Source: Paenibacillus soyae (GTDB lineage Bacteria; Bacillota; Bacilli; Paenibacillales; Paenibacillaceae). From it: a DNA stretch of 64,000 nt. The translations under genes were made by a program, and so were the position numbers. Within the stretch, counting starts at the first letter, position 1. Each line of letters starts with the position of its first letter. Positions 41,212 through 52,496 of this stretch are shown here, piece after piece. The stretch covers positions 149,030 through 213,029 of the forward strand of contig NZ_JANIPJ010000014.1 in the NCBI RefSeq assembly GCF_024623455.1. The letters run 5' to 3'. The notes under the pieces were generated by a model. It made no database searches. It was not told the origin of the DNA and saw only the letters and a program-made list of their open reading frames with translations.

Positions 41212-42243
41212 TTACGCTTTGGAACGAGCCATCAAATATAGGAAATACGGGGCGCCGATCACCGCCACGACAATGCCGGTCGGCACTTCGGAAGGCAGAA
41301 TGACGCGTCCGACCGTATCCGCCACAAGTACAAGCAGCGCGCCGGCAAGCGCCGTGACCGGAAGAAGGAAGCGGTGCCTCGGACCGACCAAGCGTCTGGC
41401 GAGATGCGGACCGATCAGTCCGACGAAGCCAATCCCGCCGCTCACCGCGACGCTGGCTCCGGCAAGCGCCACGCTTGCCGCTATCAGCTTAAGCTGCTCG
41501 CTTTTAACGGGAGCGCCAAGTCCCGTTGCCGTCGTCTCTCCCAGATTCAGCACGTCTAGTGTTCTGGCTTTGCTTATGACATAAGGAATCAGAATCACGA
41601 TCCATGGCAGCAGCGCCAGGACGAATTTCCAAGTCGTCCCCCAAATGCTTCCCGCCAGCCACGTTGCGATGCGTTGGAAGTCCGCGGGATTCAGCCGGAT
41701 CGTCAGGACGATCATCGCCGCGTTGATGCCGGCGGTGACGGCGATGCCCGTAAGCAGCAGACTCGTCGTCGAGATGCCGTCCCGCTTCTTATAGGCAAGC
41801 CCGTAGATCAAGGCGGCCGTTGCGGCAGCTCCCAGCAGAGCCAGAAGAGGCAGCAAGAATACGGGTGCAGCAGATGTCAATGGAAAATACGCAATGTATA
41901 AAGCGACGACGAGACCCGCTCCCGAGTTAATCCCGAGTATTCCCGGATCCGCCAGCGCGTTGCGGGTAATACCTTGCAATATGCATCCGGATATGGCGAG
42001 TCCCGCGCCAATCAGCACGGATATGACGATGCGCGGCAGCCGGAATTTGAAGAGAATCAGCTCCTGATGGGCAGTCCCAAAACCAAACAGCGTGCCGAGC
42101 ACGTCCTGAGGAGCGAGCTTGATCTGGCCGGTGTTCATGCTGATGAAGAATACGATCAATATGAGCGCGAACAAAATGGCTGCAACGATATAAGCTCTTC
42201 GTCTCGATTGCGCTTCCGATGATCTCATGGCGATCGGTTTCAT
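41212..42243 (-). CDS. FecCD-type siderophore permease (second)
   Basis: A 343-residue permease with about ten helices. RLPRIVISVLIGAGLAISGCILQGITRNALADPGILGINSGA is represented by its core LPRIVISVLIGAGLAISG and NALADPGILGINSG, and the ATPase-contact region by GFVGLIGPHLARRLVGPRH. It pairs with the first permease to form the channel. Its ATG directly follows the stop codon of that gene (TAGATG), with GGAGGGAG inside the upstream gene, so the two are coupled. Confidence 0.93.
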   Translation of the reverse strand: MKPIAMRSSEAQSRRRAYIVAAILFALILIVFFISMNTGQIKLAPQDVLGTLFGFGTAHQELILFKFRLPRIVISVLIGAGLAISGCILQGITRNALADPGILGINSGAGLVVALYIAYFPLTSAAPVFLLPLLALLGAAATAALIYGLAYKKRDGISTTSLLLTGIAVTAGINAAMIVLTIRLNPADFQRIATWLAGSIWGTTWKFVLALLPWIVILIPYVISKARTLDVLNLGETTATGLGAPVKSEQLKLIAASVALAGASVAVSGGIGFVGLIGPHLARRLVGPRHRFLLPVTALAGALLVLVADTVGRVILPSEVPTGIVVAVIGAPYFLYLMARSKA

Positions 42244-43299
42244 CTACAGCTCCCTCCTTTCTTTGCGGGCAAGATAGAGGAAGAACGGAACGCCGATCAG
42301 GGCAATCAGCGCGCCGACGGGAGTTTCGGACTGCGGATTGATCATTCTCGCCGCCAAATCCGCGAACACGACGAGCAGCCCGCCAAGCACGGCGGAGCAG
42401 GGAACGATCCAGCGATAGTCTACGCCTACCAGCCTGCGCGACACGTGCGGGATAATGAGTCCGACGAAGCCGACCATTCCGACGACCGACACGGATGCGC
42501 CCGCCAATATAAGCACAATAACCGTTCCCGCAAGCTTGACCAGCTGCGTCCGCTGCCCGAGACCTTTGGAGATTTCATCGCCCAGGCTGAGCAGCGTAAT
42601 GGAACGGGACAGCGCCATTGCACCCAGCAACGCGCCGACGATCCACGGGAGCATAATCTGCAGCTGCTCCCACTTCGTCCTGGCGAGTCCGCCCGCAAAC
42701 CAGAAGGCTAAATCTTGTCCAATTTGATACTGCAGCGCGATTCCTTCGCTGAGCGCGCTGAGCAGCGCGCTCAGCGCGGCGCCGGCCAGCGTTAGCCGCA
42801 CGGGAGTCACCCCGCCTTTGCCAAGCGAGCCGACGCCATACACGATTGCAGCAGCGAATGCCGCTCCGACGAAGCAGAACAAGATCATGTATGTATAGGA
42901 CAACCCCGGCCAAAAAGCCATGCATGCCGCCAGAGCGAAAGCCGCCCCGGAATTCAGACCGAGAAGCGCGGAATCGGCCAGCGGGTTGCGCGTCATCCCC
43001 TGCATGATCGCGCCGGCGACCGCGAAGCTCGCACCCACGATTACGCCCGCGAGCACCCTCGGCAGCCGCAGCTCCCGGATGACTTGATGGTCCGGGATGT
43101 CCGGATTAAACCGGAATACAGCTTCCCAGACAACGCGGAAAGAAATTTCCGCCGCTCCGAAGGAGATGGAGATGACCAGACCTATCGCCAGCGCGGCGAG
43201 CCCGAGTAAAATGACGAACGACGCGGTCAGCGGCCTGCTTGTTTTTTTGACGGCTGCCTGCGCGACTATTCGATTTTCGTTTCCTTCCTGTGCACCCAT
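42244..43299 (-). CDS. FecCD-type siderophore permease (first)
   Basis: A 351-residue permease of the FecCD/BtuC family. LPRVLAGVIVGASFAVAG, NPLADSALLGLNSG and MVGFVGLIIPHVSRRLVG are the family signatures. The ATG at 43299 is chosen since AAAGGTG lies 6 nt upstream; a GTG at 43308 overlaps that site. It heads the importer genes and has its own Fur box. No ATPase gene follows, so a shared ATPase (FecE/YusV type) encoded elsewhere must power the importer. Confidence 0.93.
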   Translation of the reverse strand: MGAQEGNENRIVAQAAVKKTSRPLTASFVILLGLAALAIGLVISISFGAAEISFRVVWEAVFRFNPDIPDHQVIRELRLPRVLAGVIVGASFAVAGAIMQGMTRNPLADSALLGLNSGAAFALAACMAFWPGLSYTYMILFCFVGAAFAAAIVYGVGSLGKGGVTPVRLTLAGAALSALLSALSEGIALQYQIGQDLAFWFAGGLARTKWEQLQIMLPWIVGALLGAMALSRSITLLSLGDEISKGLGQRTQLVKLAGTVIVLILAGASVSVVGMVGFVGLIIPHVSRRLVGVDYRWIVPCSAVLGGLLVVFADLAARMINPQSETPVGALIALIGVPFFLYLARKERREL

Positions 43300-43326
43300 T
43301 GCATTCACCTTTGCTGTTAGAAATGA

Positions 43327-43347
43327 TGATATAAATTCTCATTATCA
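43327..43347 (-). promoter_or_regulatory. Fur box upstream of the permease genes
   Basis: TGATATAAATTCTCATTATCA contains two overlapping 7-1-7 sites that share the ATTCTCA centre. It is 28 nt before the start codon. Confidence 0.8.
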
Positions 43348-43422
43348 TAAACCAGACTCCAGACGAGCGCCATACTTTTTCTGTCCCGCGGAGCTTCTTC
43401 TATTGTAACCATATTATTGTAA

Positions 43423-43459
43423 CAAAAAAGGCTCTGCTCCACCCGGGAGCAAAGCCTAT
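43423..43459 (-). terminator. Rho-independent terminator
   Basis: On the minus strand AGGCTTTGCTCC and GGAGCAGAGCCT pair with one mismatch around five bases, then six T follow. Confidence 0.9.
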
Positions 43460-43470
43460 CCTTATTATGA

Positions 43471-43659
43471 TCATCCTACCGAAGAGTTCAGTCTGCCAAG
43501 CTCATCCTCGACCAATGATGTAAGCTCATCCTCATATCCGCCGGTTATGCGATATTTGCGAATGTAATCCTTCACAAACTTGCGCGGGTCCTTGGGCTGG
43601 AAAATTCTCGTTAGTTCCTTCAGACTTTCCTTGACTTCATTCTGGCTATGTTTCGCCAT
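43471..43659 (-). CDS. Small cytosolic protein of unknown function
   Basis: A 62-residue, highly charged protein (AKHSQNEVKESLKELTRIF, then DPRKFVKDYIRKYRITGGYE). It has no membrane segment and is probably helical. GGGAGGAG lies 6 nt before the ATG and a strong terminator follows, which supports a real gene. I do not recognise a family. TATAAT at 43800-43805 on the minus strand could be its promoter. Confidence 0.7.
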   Translation of the reverse strand: MAKHSQNEVKESLKELTRIFQPKDPRKFVKDYIRKYRITGGYEDELTSLVEDELGRLNSSVG

Positions 43660-43839
43660 GAAATCTCCTCCCTTATACGATGGATGGATGTCCTAAACAG
43701 CATTATCCGAGAACGTATGCGGCTCTTACACCGCAAGAACCCCCTTCGGTGCAGGCAACTCCATGGCCAATGAGTCACAATGTTTTCATTTTTCTTACTA
43801 TTATAACAGTTTGCCAAGGATTATGAAAGTGAACAAATA

Positions 43840-44034
43840 TTAGTCCTTTATGAAGGTATGTTCGGAATCCTTCGCCTCTTCCGCTCCATTCGAACCGGCA
43901 GGCGGGGCATCGGGTCTAGATGAGACGAACGCCGTTTTGTCCTTGCGCAGCATGCGCAAGTAAGCGATGACGCCTATGACGCCGACAACGATGCCGAACG
44001 CCAGTAGCAGCACAGTCGCCCATCCTTGATCCAT
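43840..44034 (-). CDS. Small single-pass membrane protein
   Basis: A 64-residue protein with one helix (WATVLLLAFGIVVGVIGVIAYL) followed by a basic, then acidic tail (RMLRKDKTAF, then EEAKDSEHTF). GGAGGTG lies 5 nt before the ATG. No family is recognised. It lies beside the first 51-bp repeat array, which starts 170 bp upstream. Confidence 0.7.
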   Translation of the reverse strand: MDQGWATVLLLAFGIVVGVIGVIAYLRMLRKDKTAFVSSRPDAPPAGSNGAEEAKDSEHTFIKD

Positions 44035-44133
44035 ATCCCCACCTCCATTCTTTTACATGCTTAAGAATATTATCGGTCATGCCGCCGCTTCTCAATATGT
44101 GCACCATGCACAAAAATTCTTCCATATATTTGC

Positions 44134-44139
44134 TATAAT
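44134..44139 (+). promoter_or_regulatory. Possible extended -10 directed into the 51-bp array
   Basis: TGCTATAAT ends at 44139 on the plus strand, 64 bp before the array. No -35 of quality is present. If used, it would transcribe the repeats. Confidence 0.3.
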
Positions 44140-44202
44140 TATATCGAACTCGACAACTACTAGCAACTCGTGGTACAGGGGAGTTGACGGACTCCGCGGA
44201 AT

Positions 44203-44631
44203 GTGCCACGAGCGGAATTCAAACGAGAGAACGGGCATTTTAAGCGTGCCTTGTATGCTTATTACGTCAAAAGTGCCCGTGCGGTTACCATTAAGGTGTC
44301 TCGAATGCTTATTGCACCACAAGTGCACGGTCGGGCCCCAATAAGCGTGCCTCGCACGTCTATTGCACCGCAAAGGCTCAGTCGGGCATCATTAAGCATG
44401 CCTCGCACGTCTATTACGCCACAAGTGCCTGTTCGGGCACCAATAAGCGTGCCTGGCACGTCTATTGCACCGCAAAGACCCAGTCGGGCATCATTAAGCG
44501 TGCCTCGCACGTCTATTGCGCAGCAAGTGCCCGGTCAGGCACCAATACGCGTGCCTCGCATTCTTATTGCACCGCAAACGCCCGGTCGGGCACCAATAAG
44601 CGTGCCTCGCACCCTTATTGCGCCAGCTAAA
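44203..44631. repeat. Tandem array 1, 51-bp period, about nine units
   Basis: Six exact-length 51-bp units run from 44296 to 44601, with two older units before them (44203, 44246) and a partial one after (44602). Each unit begins GTGCCTCGCAC (dyad GTGC..GCAC) and ends near AATAAGC or ATTAAGC. Two unit types alternate: one with CGGTCGGGCACCAATAAGC, one with CAGTCGGGCATCATTAAGC, so the higher-order period is 102 bp. Since 51 is a multiple of three the array is open on the plus strand (143 codons, GTG at 44203), but no ribosome binding site is present. It ends at the thioesterase stop codon. Confidence 0.85.
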
Positions 44632-45055
44632 TAATCCGGTAGCTGCCGCTGCCCCAGGCCAGCAGCTTGCCGTCCTCATCCTTGACTCTCGCCTCCAGAG
44701 TAAGCGTGCGCCCCGTGCGATGCAGCAGCTCCGACTCGCAGAGCAGCAAGCCGCCTCTGCTGCTTGCCAGGAAGTGCGTATTCATCGTAGCCGTGACCGC
44801 CTTCCCGTCCGTCTCCGCCAGCATTACGATCAGTCCCATCGCGTTGTCCATCAGCGACATGAGCACGCCGCCGTGCACGATGCCGAGCAAATTCAAGTGC
44901 GACGGAATAATATCGAGGCAGATCGTCGCGTTGCGGCCGTCGGCCTGCACGACCTCGCAGCCGAGCAGGCCCCAGAACGTCTGCTGCGCGCGTTCCGCCA
45001 AACGGTCGAGCAGCTCGGAGCTATCCGGCTGCTGCCGAGGCCCTTGTTCATCCAT
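44627..45055 (-). CDS. PaaI-type hotdog thioesterase
   Basis: A 142-residue hotdog-fold protein. GIVHGGVLMSLMDNAMG holds the helix with the catalytic Asp and the HGG loop of PaaI/acyl-CoA thioesterases; the end is AWGSGSYRII. It hydrolyses acyl-CoA esters. It is the last gene of the fatty-acid block, 38 bp after the ligase, and may recover CoA from intermediates that stall. The start at 45055 follows AAGGG; the alternative ATG at 45064 touches that site. The stop codon lies in the last unit of the 51-bp array. Confidence 0.9.
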   Translation of the reverse strand: MDEQGPRQQPDSSELLDRLAERAQQTFWGLLGCEVVQADGRNATICLDIIPSHLNLLGIVHGGVLMSLMDNAMGLIVMLAETDGKAVTATMNTHFLASSRGGLLLCESELLHRTGRTLTLEARVKDEDGKLLAWGSGSYRII

Positions 45056-45093
45056 TTCGATCATCCCTTCTCATCGCCGGGCGGCTTCGAAGC

Positions 45094-46950
45094 CTACTCC
45101 TGCTCTAGCTCCTCCTCCGCCAGCTTCCGCCGAAGCACTTTGCCGACCATCGTCTTTGGAAGCGTTTCCCTAAAGGAGTATTGATGGGGCACTTTGTACG
45201 CCGCAAGACGGTCTCTGCACCAGCGATCCAATTGACTGCGGGATACCTGCCACCCGTCCTTCAGCACGATATAAGCTTTGACGGTCTCGCCCCTGTAGGC
45301 GTCCTTCACGCCAAGAACCGCCGCTTCTCGAACGGCCGGATGCTCGAACAGCACCTCCTCCACTTCCCGAGGATAGACGTTGAAGCCGCTGGCGATAATG
45401 ACGTCCTTGATGCGATCCATAATCGTAAAATAACCGTCCTCGTCCATCGTCGCCAAGTCGCCCGTCCGAAGCCATCCGTTCGCGAGCGTCTTCGCCGTTT
45501 CCTCAGGACGGTTCCAATAGCCCTTCATCACCTGAGGTCCGCGGATGATCAGCTCGCCGAGCTGCCCCGGCGGCAGCGGCTTGCCCGTCGCGGGATCGGC
45601 GACTACGGCGTCCGTGTCCGGGAACGGGATGCCGATCGTGCCGATTTTGCGCAGTCCCCAGATCGGATTGGCATGCGTCACCGGGGAAGCTTCCGTCAAG
45701 CCGAAGCCTTCGATCAGCCGGCCGCCGCTAAGCGACTCGAACTGCTCTTGGACCTCGAGAGGCAATGCGGCCGAGCCGCTGATGCACACGTTGACGGAGG
45801 ACAGATCGGACTTCTTGACGTTCGCATGGTTGATAAGAGCGACATACATCGTCGGAGCGCCGGGGAATATCGTCGGCTTCCTGTCGGTAATCGTCTTCAG
45901 CACCGCTTCCGTCTCGAAGCGAGGCAGAAGAATGAGCGATCCTGCCCGCATGACCGACATATTCATGAGTACCGTCAATCCGAACACGTGAAACAACGGA
46001 AGCGCCGCAAGAAAACGCTCCTTGCCGTCCTCGGCCTTGTAGCACCACGCCGACGTCTGCATCGTATTGGAGACCAGGTTGCGATGCGTCAGCATGACGC
46101 CCTTCGGCGTTCCCGTCGTTCCGCCGGTATACTGCAGAGCGGCCAGCTCCTCGCCCTTCGGCAGCGCATCGGGATCGACCTCGATGGCGCCGCCCCGGAG
46201 CAGCTTCCGGTAAGCCAGCACGCCGTGCTTGCCGTATGGAATATCGCTCCGGAAGCCTTCCTTACGCTGCTTGATCGGGTACAGCATGCTCTTCGGGAAG
46301 GGCAGCCCGTCTTTGATCGAGGTAATCACGACATGCTTCAGAGCCGGGATCGGGCCTGACTCCGGCGACTCGCCGCGGGCGCGCGCGACACGGGCGTACA
46401 GCATGTCGAGCGTAATGATCGCGGCCGCGCCGCTGTCATTCAGCTGGTGCTGGAGCTCCCTCTCCACGTACAGCGGGTTGGTCTGCACGACGATCGCGCC
46501 CGCGAACAATACGCCGTAATAGGCGATAACGGCTTGCGGACAGTTCGGGAGCATGATCGCGACCCGATCGCCCCGCGCGATGCCGAGGGACGACAGGCCT
46601 CCCGCCAGCTTGCGGGCCGACGCGTAGAGCTCCTGGTAGGTCAAGGTTTTCCCCATAAAATAGAGCGCGTTATGGTGAGGATACCGCTCCGCCGCATCGC
46701 ACAGAAATCGTGCGATGCTGCAGTCCGGGTATGTCAGGTTCGGCGGCACTTCCACGGGATAATGGCGAAGCCATGGCCGAAGGATCGGCTCGTCTGCGGG
46801 ATCGTTCGGCTCTGCATCAGTCTCCGGATCGGGCTCGGATACCAAGGCGGGCTCCTGTGCCCCCCCGCCTTCTGCCTCATGCGCGGCATCCTGCTCTTCG
46901 GCTCGCGATTGTTCGGGTACAAGCGGGTCTTCCGGTCTAAGCGGTTCCAT
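45094..46950 (-). CDS. Long-chain fatty acid-CoA ligase with acidic N-terminal extension
   Basis: A 618-residue adenylate-forming ligase of the FadD/LcfA class. TGGTTGTPKGVMLTH is the P-loop, GFGLTEASPV the A5 motif, LRTGDLATMDEDGYFTIMDR the hinge, and GKVLRRKL the C-terminal lysine. It activates fatty acids to acyl-CoA for beta-oxidation at the membrane. The first about 55 residues are an unusual acidic, Ala/Glu/Pro-rich stretch (PEQSRAEEQDAAHEAEGGG) not found in typical ligases; the core begins near PWLRHYPVEVPPNL. The ligase follows fadE by 15 bp. Confidence 0.93.
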   Translation of the reverse strand: MEPLRPEDPLVPEQSRAEEQDAAHEAEGGGAQEPALVSEPDPETDAEPNDPADEPILRPWLRHYPVEVPPNLTYPDCSIARFLCDAAERYPHHNALYFMGKTLTYQELYASARKLAGGLSSLGIARGDRVAIMLPNCPQAVIAYYGVLFAGAIVVQTNPLYVERELQHQLNDSGAAAIITLDMLYARVARARGESPESGPIPALKHVVITSIKDGLPFPKSMLYPIKQRKEGFRSDIPYGKHGVLAYRKLLRGGAIEVDPDALPKGEELAALQYTGGTTGTPKGVMLTHRNLVSNTMQTSAWCYKAEDGKERFLAALPLFHVFGLTVLMNMSVMRAGSLILLPRFETEAVLKTITDRKPTIFPGAPTMYVALINHANVKKSDLSSVNVCISGSAALPLEVQEQFESLSGGRLIEGFGLTEASPVTHANPIWGLRKIGTIGIPFPDTDAVVADPATGKPLPPGQLGELIIRGPQVMKGYWNRPEETAKTLANGWLRTGDLATMDEDGYFTIMDRIKDVIIASGFNVYPREVEEVLFEHPAVREAAVLGVKDAYRGETVKAYIVLKDGWQVSRSQLDRWCRDRLAAYKVPHQYSFRETLPKTMVGKVLRRKLAEEELEQE

Positions 46951-46965
46951 GGATGCTCTCCCCCT

Positions 46966-48765
46966 CTACACGACATAGTGCTCACTTCGAATCACCCGGG
47001 CCGCGATCTCCCGTTTCAGCGCGATCGTATCCGCGAGCGGCGCCCGCATAAGCTTCTTCAGGACGGACAGCTGCATCTGCAAGCCGTCCCCGCGCTCCAA
47101 GGCAGACAGCGCAGTCTTGGCAAGACTTTCGACCTTCTCCATCGCTTCCTGGACGAACACCTCCGTCATGGCCGCGGCAAGCCCGGCCTGCTCCCCGTTC
47201 TTGCCCCCTATCCCTTGCAGGATCTTCTGCGAGCGCAGCAGGACGCTCTCCATCGCGAAGGTCTGAATCATCAGGTCGGCTAATACGCATAGCACCTCCT
47301 GCTCCTCTTCAAGCCGCAGGCCAAGCTTCTGAACCGCAAGGCCGCCTATGGCAAGGAACGTTTTTTTCGCTTGGGCTACCCGGTAAGCTTCCTTGCTAAG
47401 CGGCTCCGCGAAATCCGGGAGCGGCATCGGTCCGATCAGCTCCGCTTGAAGGCTCTGCGCCTTCTGCAGCAGCGGCAGATCGCCCTTCATCGCCTTCTTC
47501 AGCAGCGTGCCCGGAATGAGCATGCGGTTGATTTCGTTCGTCCCTTCGAAAATGCGGTTAATCCGCGAATCCCGGTAAATCCGCTCGACCTTATATTCGC
47601 GGATGTAGCCATACCCTCCGTGTATTTGCACCCCCTCATCGACGACGGCATCCAGCGCTTCCGAAGCAAATACCTTCACCATCGAGCATTCGATCGCGTA
47701 TTCGGCTATCGCTCTGGCCGCGCGCATGCCGGCCTCCTCGGCGGTCGACTCGGCCTCCTCCGCCCCGGAGTCGCGAAGCGTCTCGTCAATGAAGCCGGCC
47801 GTCCGGTAGATCATGCTCTCCAGCGCGAACGTCCGGATATTCATGTCGGCCAGCTTCGCGGCAATTAACGGATAGCTCGAGATCGGCTTGCCGAACTGCT
47901 TGCGCGTATTGGCGTAGGCGGAAGCCAGCTCGATCGTTTCCTTCGACGAGCCCAGGCATGCGGCGCCCAGCTTGAACCGTCCGATATTGAGAATGTTGAA
48001 CGCGATATGATGCCCCTTCCCTACCTCGCCAAGCACGTTCTCTACCGGCACGGGGACATCCTCGAAGAACAGCGGGCAGGTCGAAGAGCCCTTAATGCCC
48101 ATCTTATGCTCCTCCGGTCCGACGCTGAACCCCGGCATCGAGCGTTCGACAATAAAAGCGGTGAACTTCTCGCCGTCGACCTTGGCGTATACGATGAAGA
48201 CGTCGGCGAAGCCCGCGTTCGTAATGTACAGCTTGGAGCCGTTCAGCACGTAATGCTTGCCGTCCTCCGACAGCTTGGCGGTTGTTCTCGCTCCGAGCGC
48301 ATCGGACCCGGACGCGGGCTCCGTTAAGCAGTAAGCGGCGATTTTCGTGCCCATCGCGAGGTCCGGCAAATATTTGCGCTTCTGCTCCGGCGTTCCGAAG
48401 AACACGATCGGCAGCGTTCCGATGCCCGTATGCGCCCCTACCGACAGGGCGAAGGAGGAAGCTCTCGCCATCGTCTCCGCCAGCAGGGTCGTGCTCACTT
48501 TATCCAGCCCGATCCCTCCGTAGGCTTCCGGCACGTCGGCGCCCAGCAGGCCAAGCTCGCCCGCCTTGCGCAGCAGCTCGACCGTCAATTCGTAATTCAG
48601 CGCCTCGATCGCCGCGTCGTTCGGCTCGATTTCCGCTTCCAGGAACTGCTCCGCCGCAAGCGACATCATGCGCTGCTCATCCGTGAAATCCTCGGGCGTC
48701 ACGACAGATTCCGGCTTGCTGTCCTCTACGATAAACCGTCCGCCGAATCGTTTCGTATCCGTCAT
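46966..48765 (-). CDS. fadE: Acyl-CoA dehydrogenase FadE
   Basis: A 599-residue FAD enzyme, about the length of B. subtilis FadE. The core (residues 30-400) has AYCLTEPASGSDALG (FAD and substrate), YITNAGFADVFIV, and IHGGYGYIREYKVERIYRDSRI; a C-terminal extension of about 190 residues is typical of this class. It makes trans-2-enoyl-CoA and gives electrons to EtfAB, whose genes lie 8 kb away on the other strand. GGAGGACTAGAGGG precedes the ATG. Confidence 0.93.
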   Translation of the reverse strand: MTDTKRFGGRFIVEDSKPESVVTPEDFTDEQRMMSLAAEQFLEAEIEPNDAAIEALNYELTVELLRKAGELGLLGADVPEAYGGIGLDKVSTTLLAETMARASSFALSVGAHTGIGTLPIVFFGTPEQKRKYLPDLAMGTKIAAYCLTEPASGSDALGARTTAKLSEDGKHYVLNGSKLYITNAGFADVFIVYAKVDGEKFTAFIVERSMPGFSVGPEEHKMGIKGSSTCPLFFEDVPVPVENVLGEVGKGHHIAFNILNIGRFKLGAACLGSSKETIELASAYANTRKQFGKPISSYPLIAAKLADMNIRTFALESMIYRTAGFIDETLRDSGAEEAESTAEEAGMRAARAIAEYAIECSMVKVFASEALDAVVDEGVQIHGGYGYIREYKVERIYRDSRINRIFEGTNEINRMLIPGTLLKKAMKGDLPLLQKAQSLQAELIGPMPLPDFAEPLSKEAYRVAQAKKTFLAIGGLAVQKLGLRLEEEQEVLCVLADLMIQTFAMESVLLRSQKILQGIGGKNGEQAGLAAAMTEVFVQEAMEKVESLAKTALSALERGDGLQMQLSVLKKLMRAPLADTIALKREIAARVIRSEHYVV

Positions 48766-48830
48766 CCCTCTAGTCCTCCCTTTGGTTAACTAACGAATTC
48801 GCAAGTTTCTTCCGGTCGCGCCGGCCCTCG

Positions 48831-50036
48831 TTACGGCGCGTAAACCTCCAGAACGCCGGCCGCGCCCATGCCGCCGCCGATGCACATCGTGACGACGCCG
48901 ATGCCGCCGCCCCTTCTCCTTAGCTCGTGGATCAGGGACACGGACAGCTTCGTCCCCGTGCAGCCGAGCGGATGGCCCAGCGCGATCGCGCCCCCGTTGA
49001 CGTTCACGCGCTCCGGGTCGAGTCCGAGCTCGCGGATGATCGGCACGCATTGCGCCGCGAACGCTTCGTTCAGCTCGAAGAGATCCACGTCCTCCAGCGA
49101 CAAGCCCGCCTTGCGGAGAACCTTCGGCACGGCCTCGATCGGTCCGATGCCCATCACCTCCGGAGCTACGCCCGCGACGCCAAAGCCCCGGAAGGCCGCC
49201 AGCGGACGCAGGCCGAGCTCGGACGCCCGCTTCCTGCTCATCACGATCACGGCTGCCGCGCCGTCGCTCATTTGGGAGGAGTTGCCGGCCGTGACCGTCC
49301 CTTCCCTCGCGAAGGAAGGCTTCAGCGGAGCCAGCGTCTGCACCGTCGTCTCCGGCCTCACGCCTTCGTCGATCGCCAACGTGAACGTCTTCTCCCAAGG
49401 CCTGCCGTTGTCGTCCGTCCCCGTTCTCCTCGCGGTGACCGGAACGATCTCTTCCTGGAACAGTCCCGCCGCGATGGCGGTAGCCGCCTTCTGATGGCTG
49501 GCCGCAGCGAAGGCGTCCTGATCCTCCCGCGTGACCCCGAATCTGCGCGCGACCTCCTCCGCCGTATGCCCCATTCCCATATACACCTCGGGCATCGCGT
49601 CCACGATGCCGGGATGAGGCGACAGCCGGAAGCCGGTCATCGGCACGTGGCTCATGCTCTCCACGCCGCCGGCGATGACGGCGTCGGCTTCGCCAAGCCG
49701 TATACGCTCCGCGGCATAGGCGATGGATTGCAAGCCCGACGCGCAGAACCGGTTGATCGTCACCGCCGGCGTCGTGACCGGCAGCCCGGCATACAAGCTA
49801 ATGACGCGCGCCATATTGAGACCCTGCTCGCCTTCGGGCATCGCGCAGCCGATAATGACGTCCTCGATCGCCTCCGGAGACAGCTCCGGCACGCGCTCGA
49901 GCGCTCCCCGGATCGCCGCCCTGCCGAGATCCTCCGCCCTTGTCTCCGCGAAGCTGCCTTTATTCGCCTTGCCTACCGCCGTCCGCGCCGCGGAGACGAT
50001 GACGGCGTCAAGCTCGTGCTCGGTAAATTTGCTCAT
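48831..50036 (-). CDS. fadA: 3-ketoacyl-CoA thiolase FadA
   Basis: A 401-residue thiolase. FCASGLQSIAYAAE holds the nucleophilic Cys; NVNGGAIALGHPLGCTG holds the His; CIGGGMGAAG holds the second Cys. It performs the last step of beta-oxidation, yielding acetyl-CoA. It lies 16 bp after fadN and is followed by fadE, the fadN-fadA-fadE order of B. subtilis. AAGGGGG precedes the ATG. Confidence 0.95.
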   Translation of the reverse strand: MSKFTEHELDAVIVSAARTAVGKANKGSFAETRAEDLGRAAIRGALERVPELSPEAIEDVIIGCAMPEGEQGLNMARVISLYAGLPVTTPAVTINRFCASGLQSIAYAAERIRLGEADAVIAGGVESMSHVPMTGFRLSPHPGIVDAMPEVYMGMGHTAEEVARRFGVTREDQDAFAAASHQKAATAIAAGLFQEEIVPVTARRTGTDDNGRPWEKTFTLAIDEGVRPETTVQTLAPLKPSFAREGTVTAGNSSQMSDGAAAVIVMSRKRASELGLRPLAAFRGFGVAGVAPEVMGIGPIEAVPKVLRKAGLSLEDVDLFELNEAFAAQCVPIIRELGLDPERVNVNGGAIALGHPLGCTGTKLSVSLIHELRRRGGGIGVVTMCIGGGMGAAGVLEVYAP

Positions 50037-50052
50037 CGTAATCCCCCTTCGA

Positions 50053-52464
<2,412 letters not shown>

Positions 52465-52496
52465 CGTATAGGTCACCTCGCTTCATTAATTGTCGC

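Noticed and set aside
44203..44631. CRISPR array
   Set aside because: The 51-bp units are contiguous and fully related; there are no unique spacers between short identical repeats, and no cas gene is near.
44203..44634. A 143-codon plus-strand frame made of 17-residue repeats
   Set aside because: It has no ribosome binding site. A 51-bp tandem repeat is automatically open once a single unit is open, so the frame is not evidence of coding.
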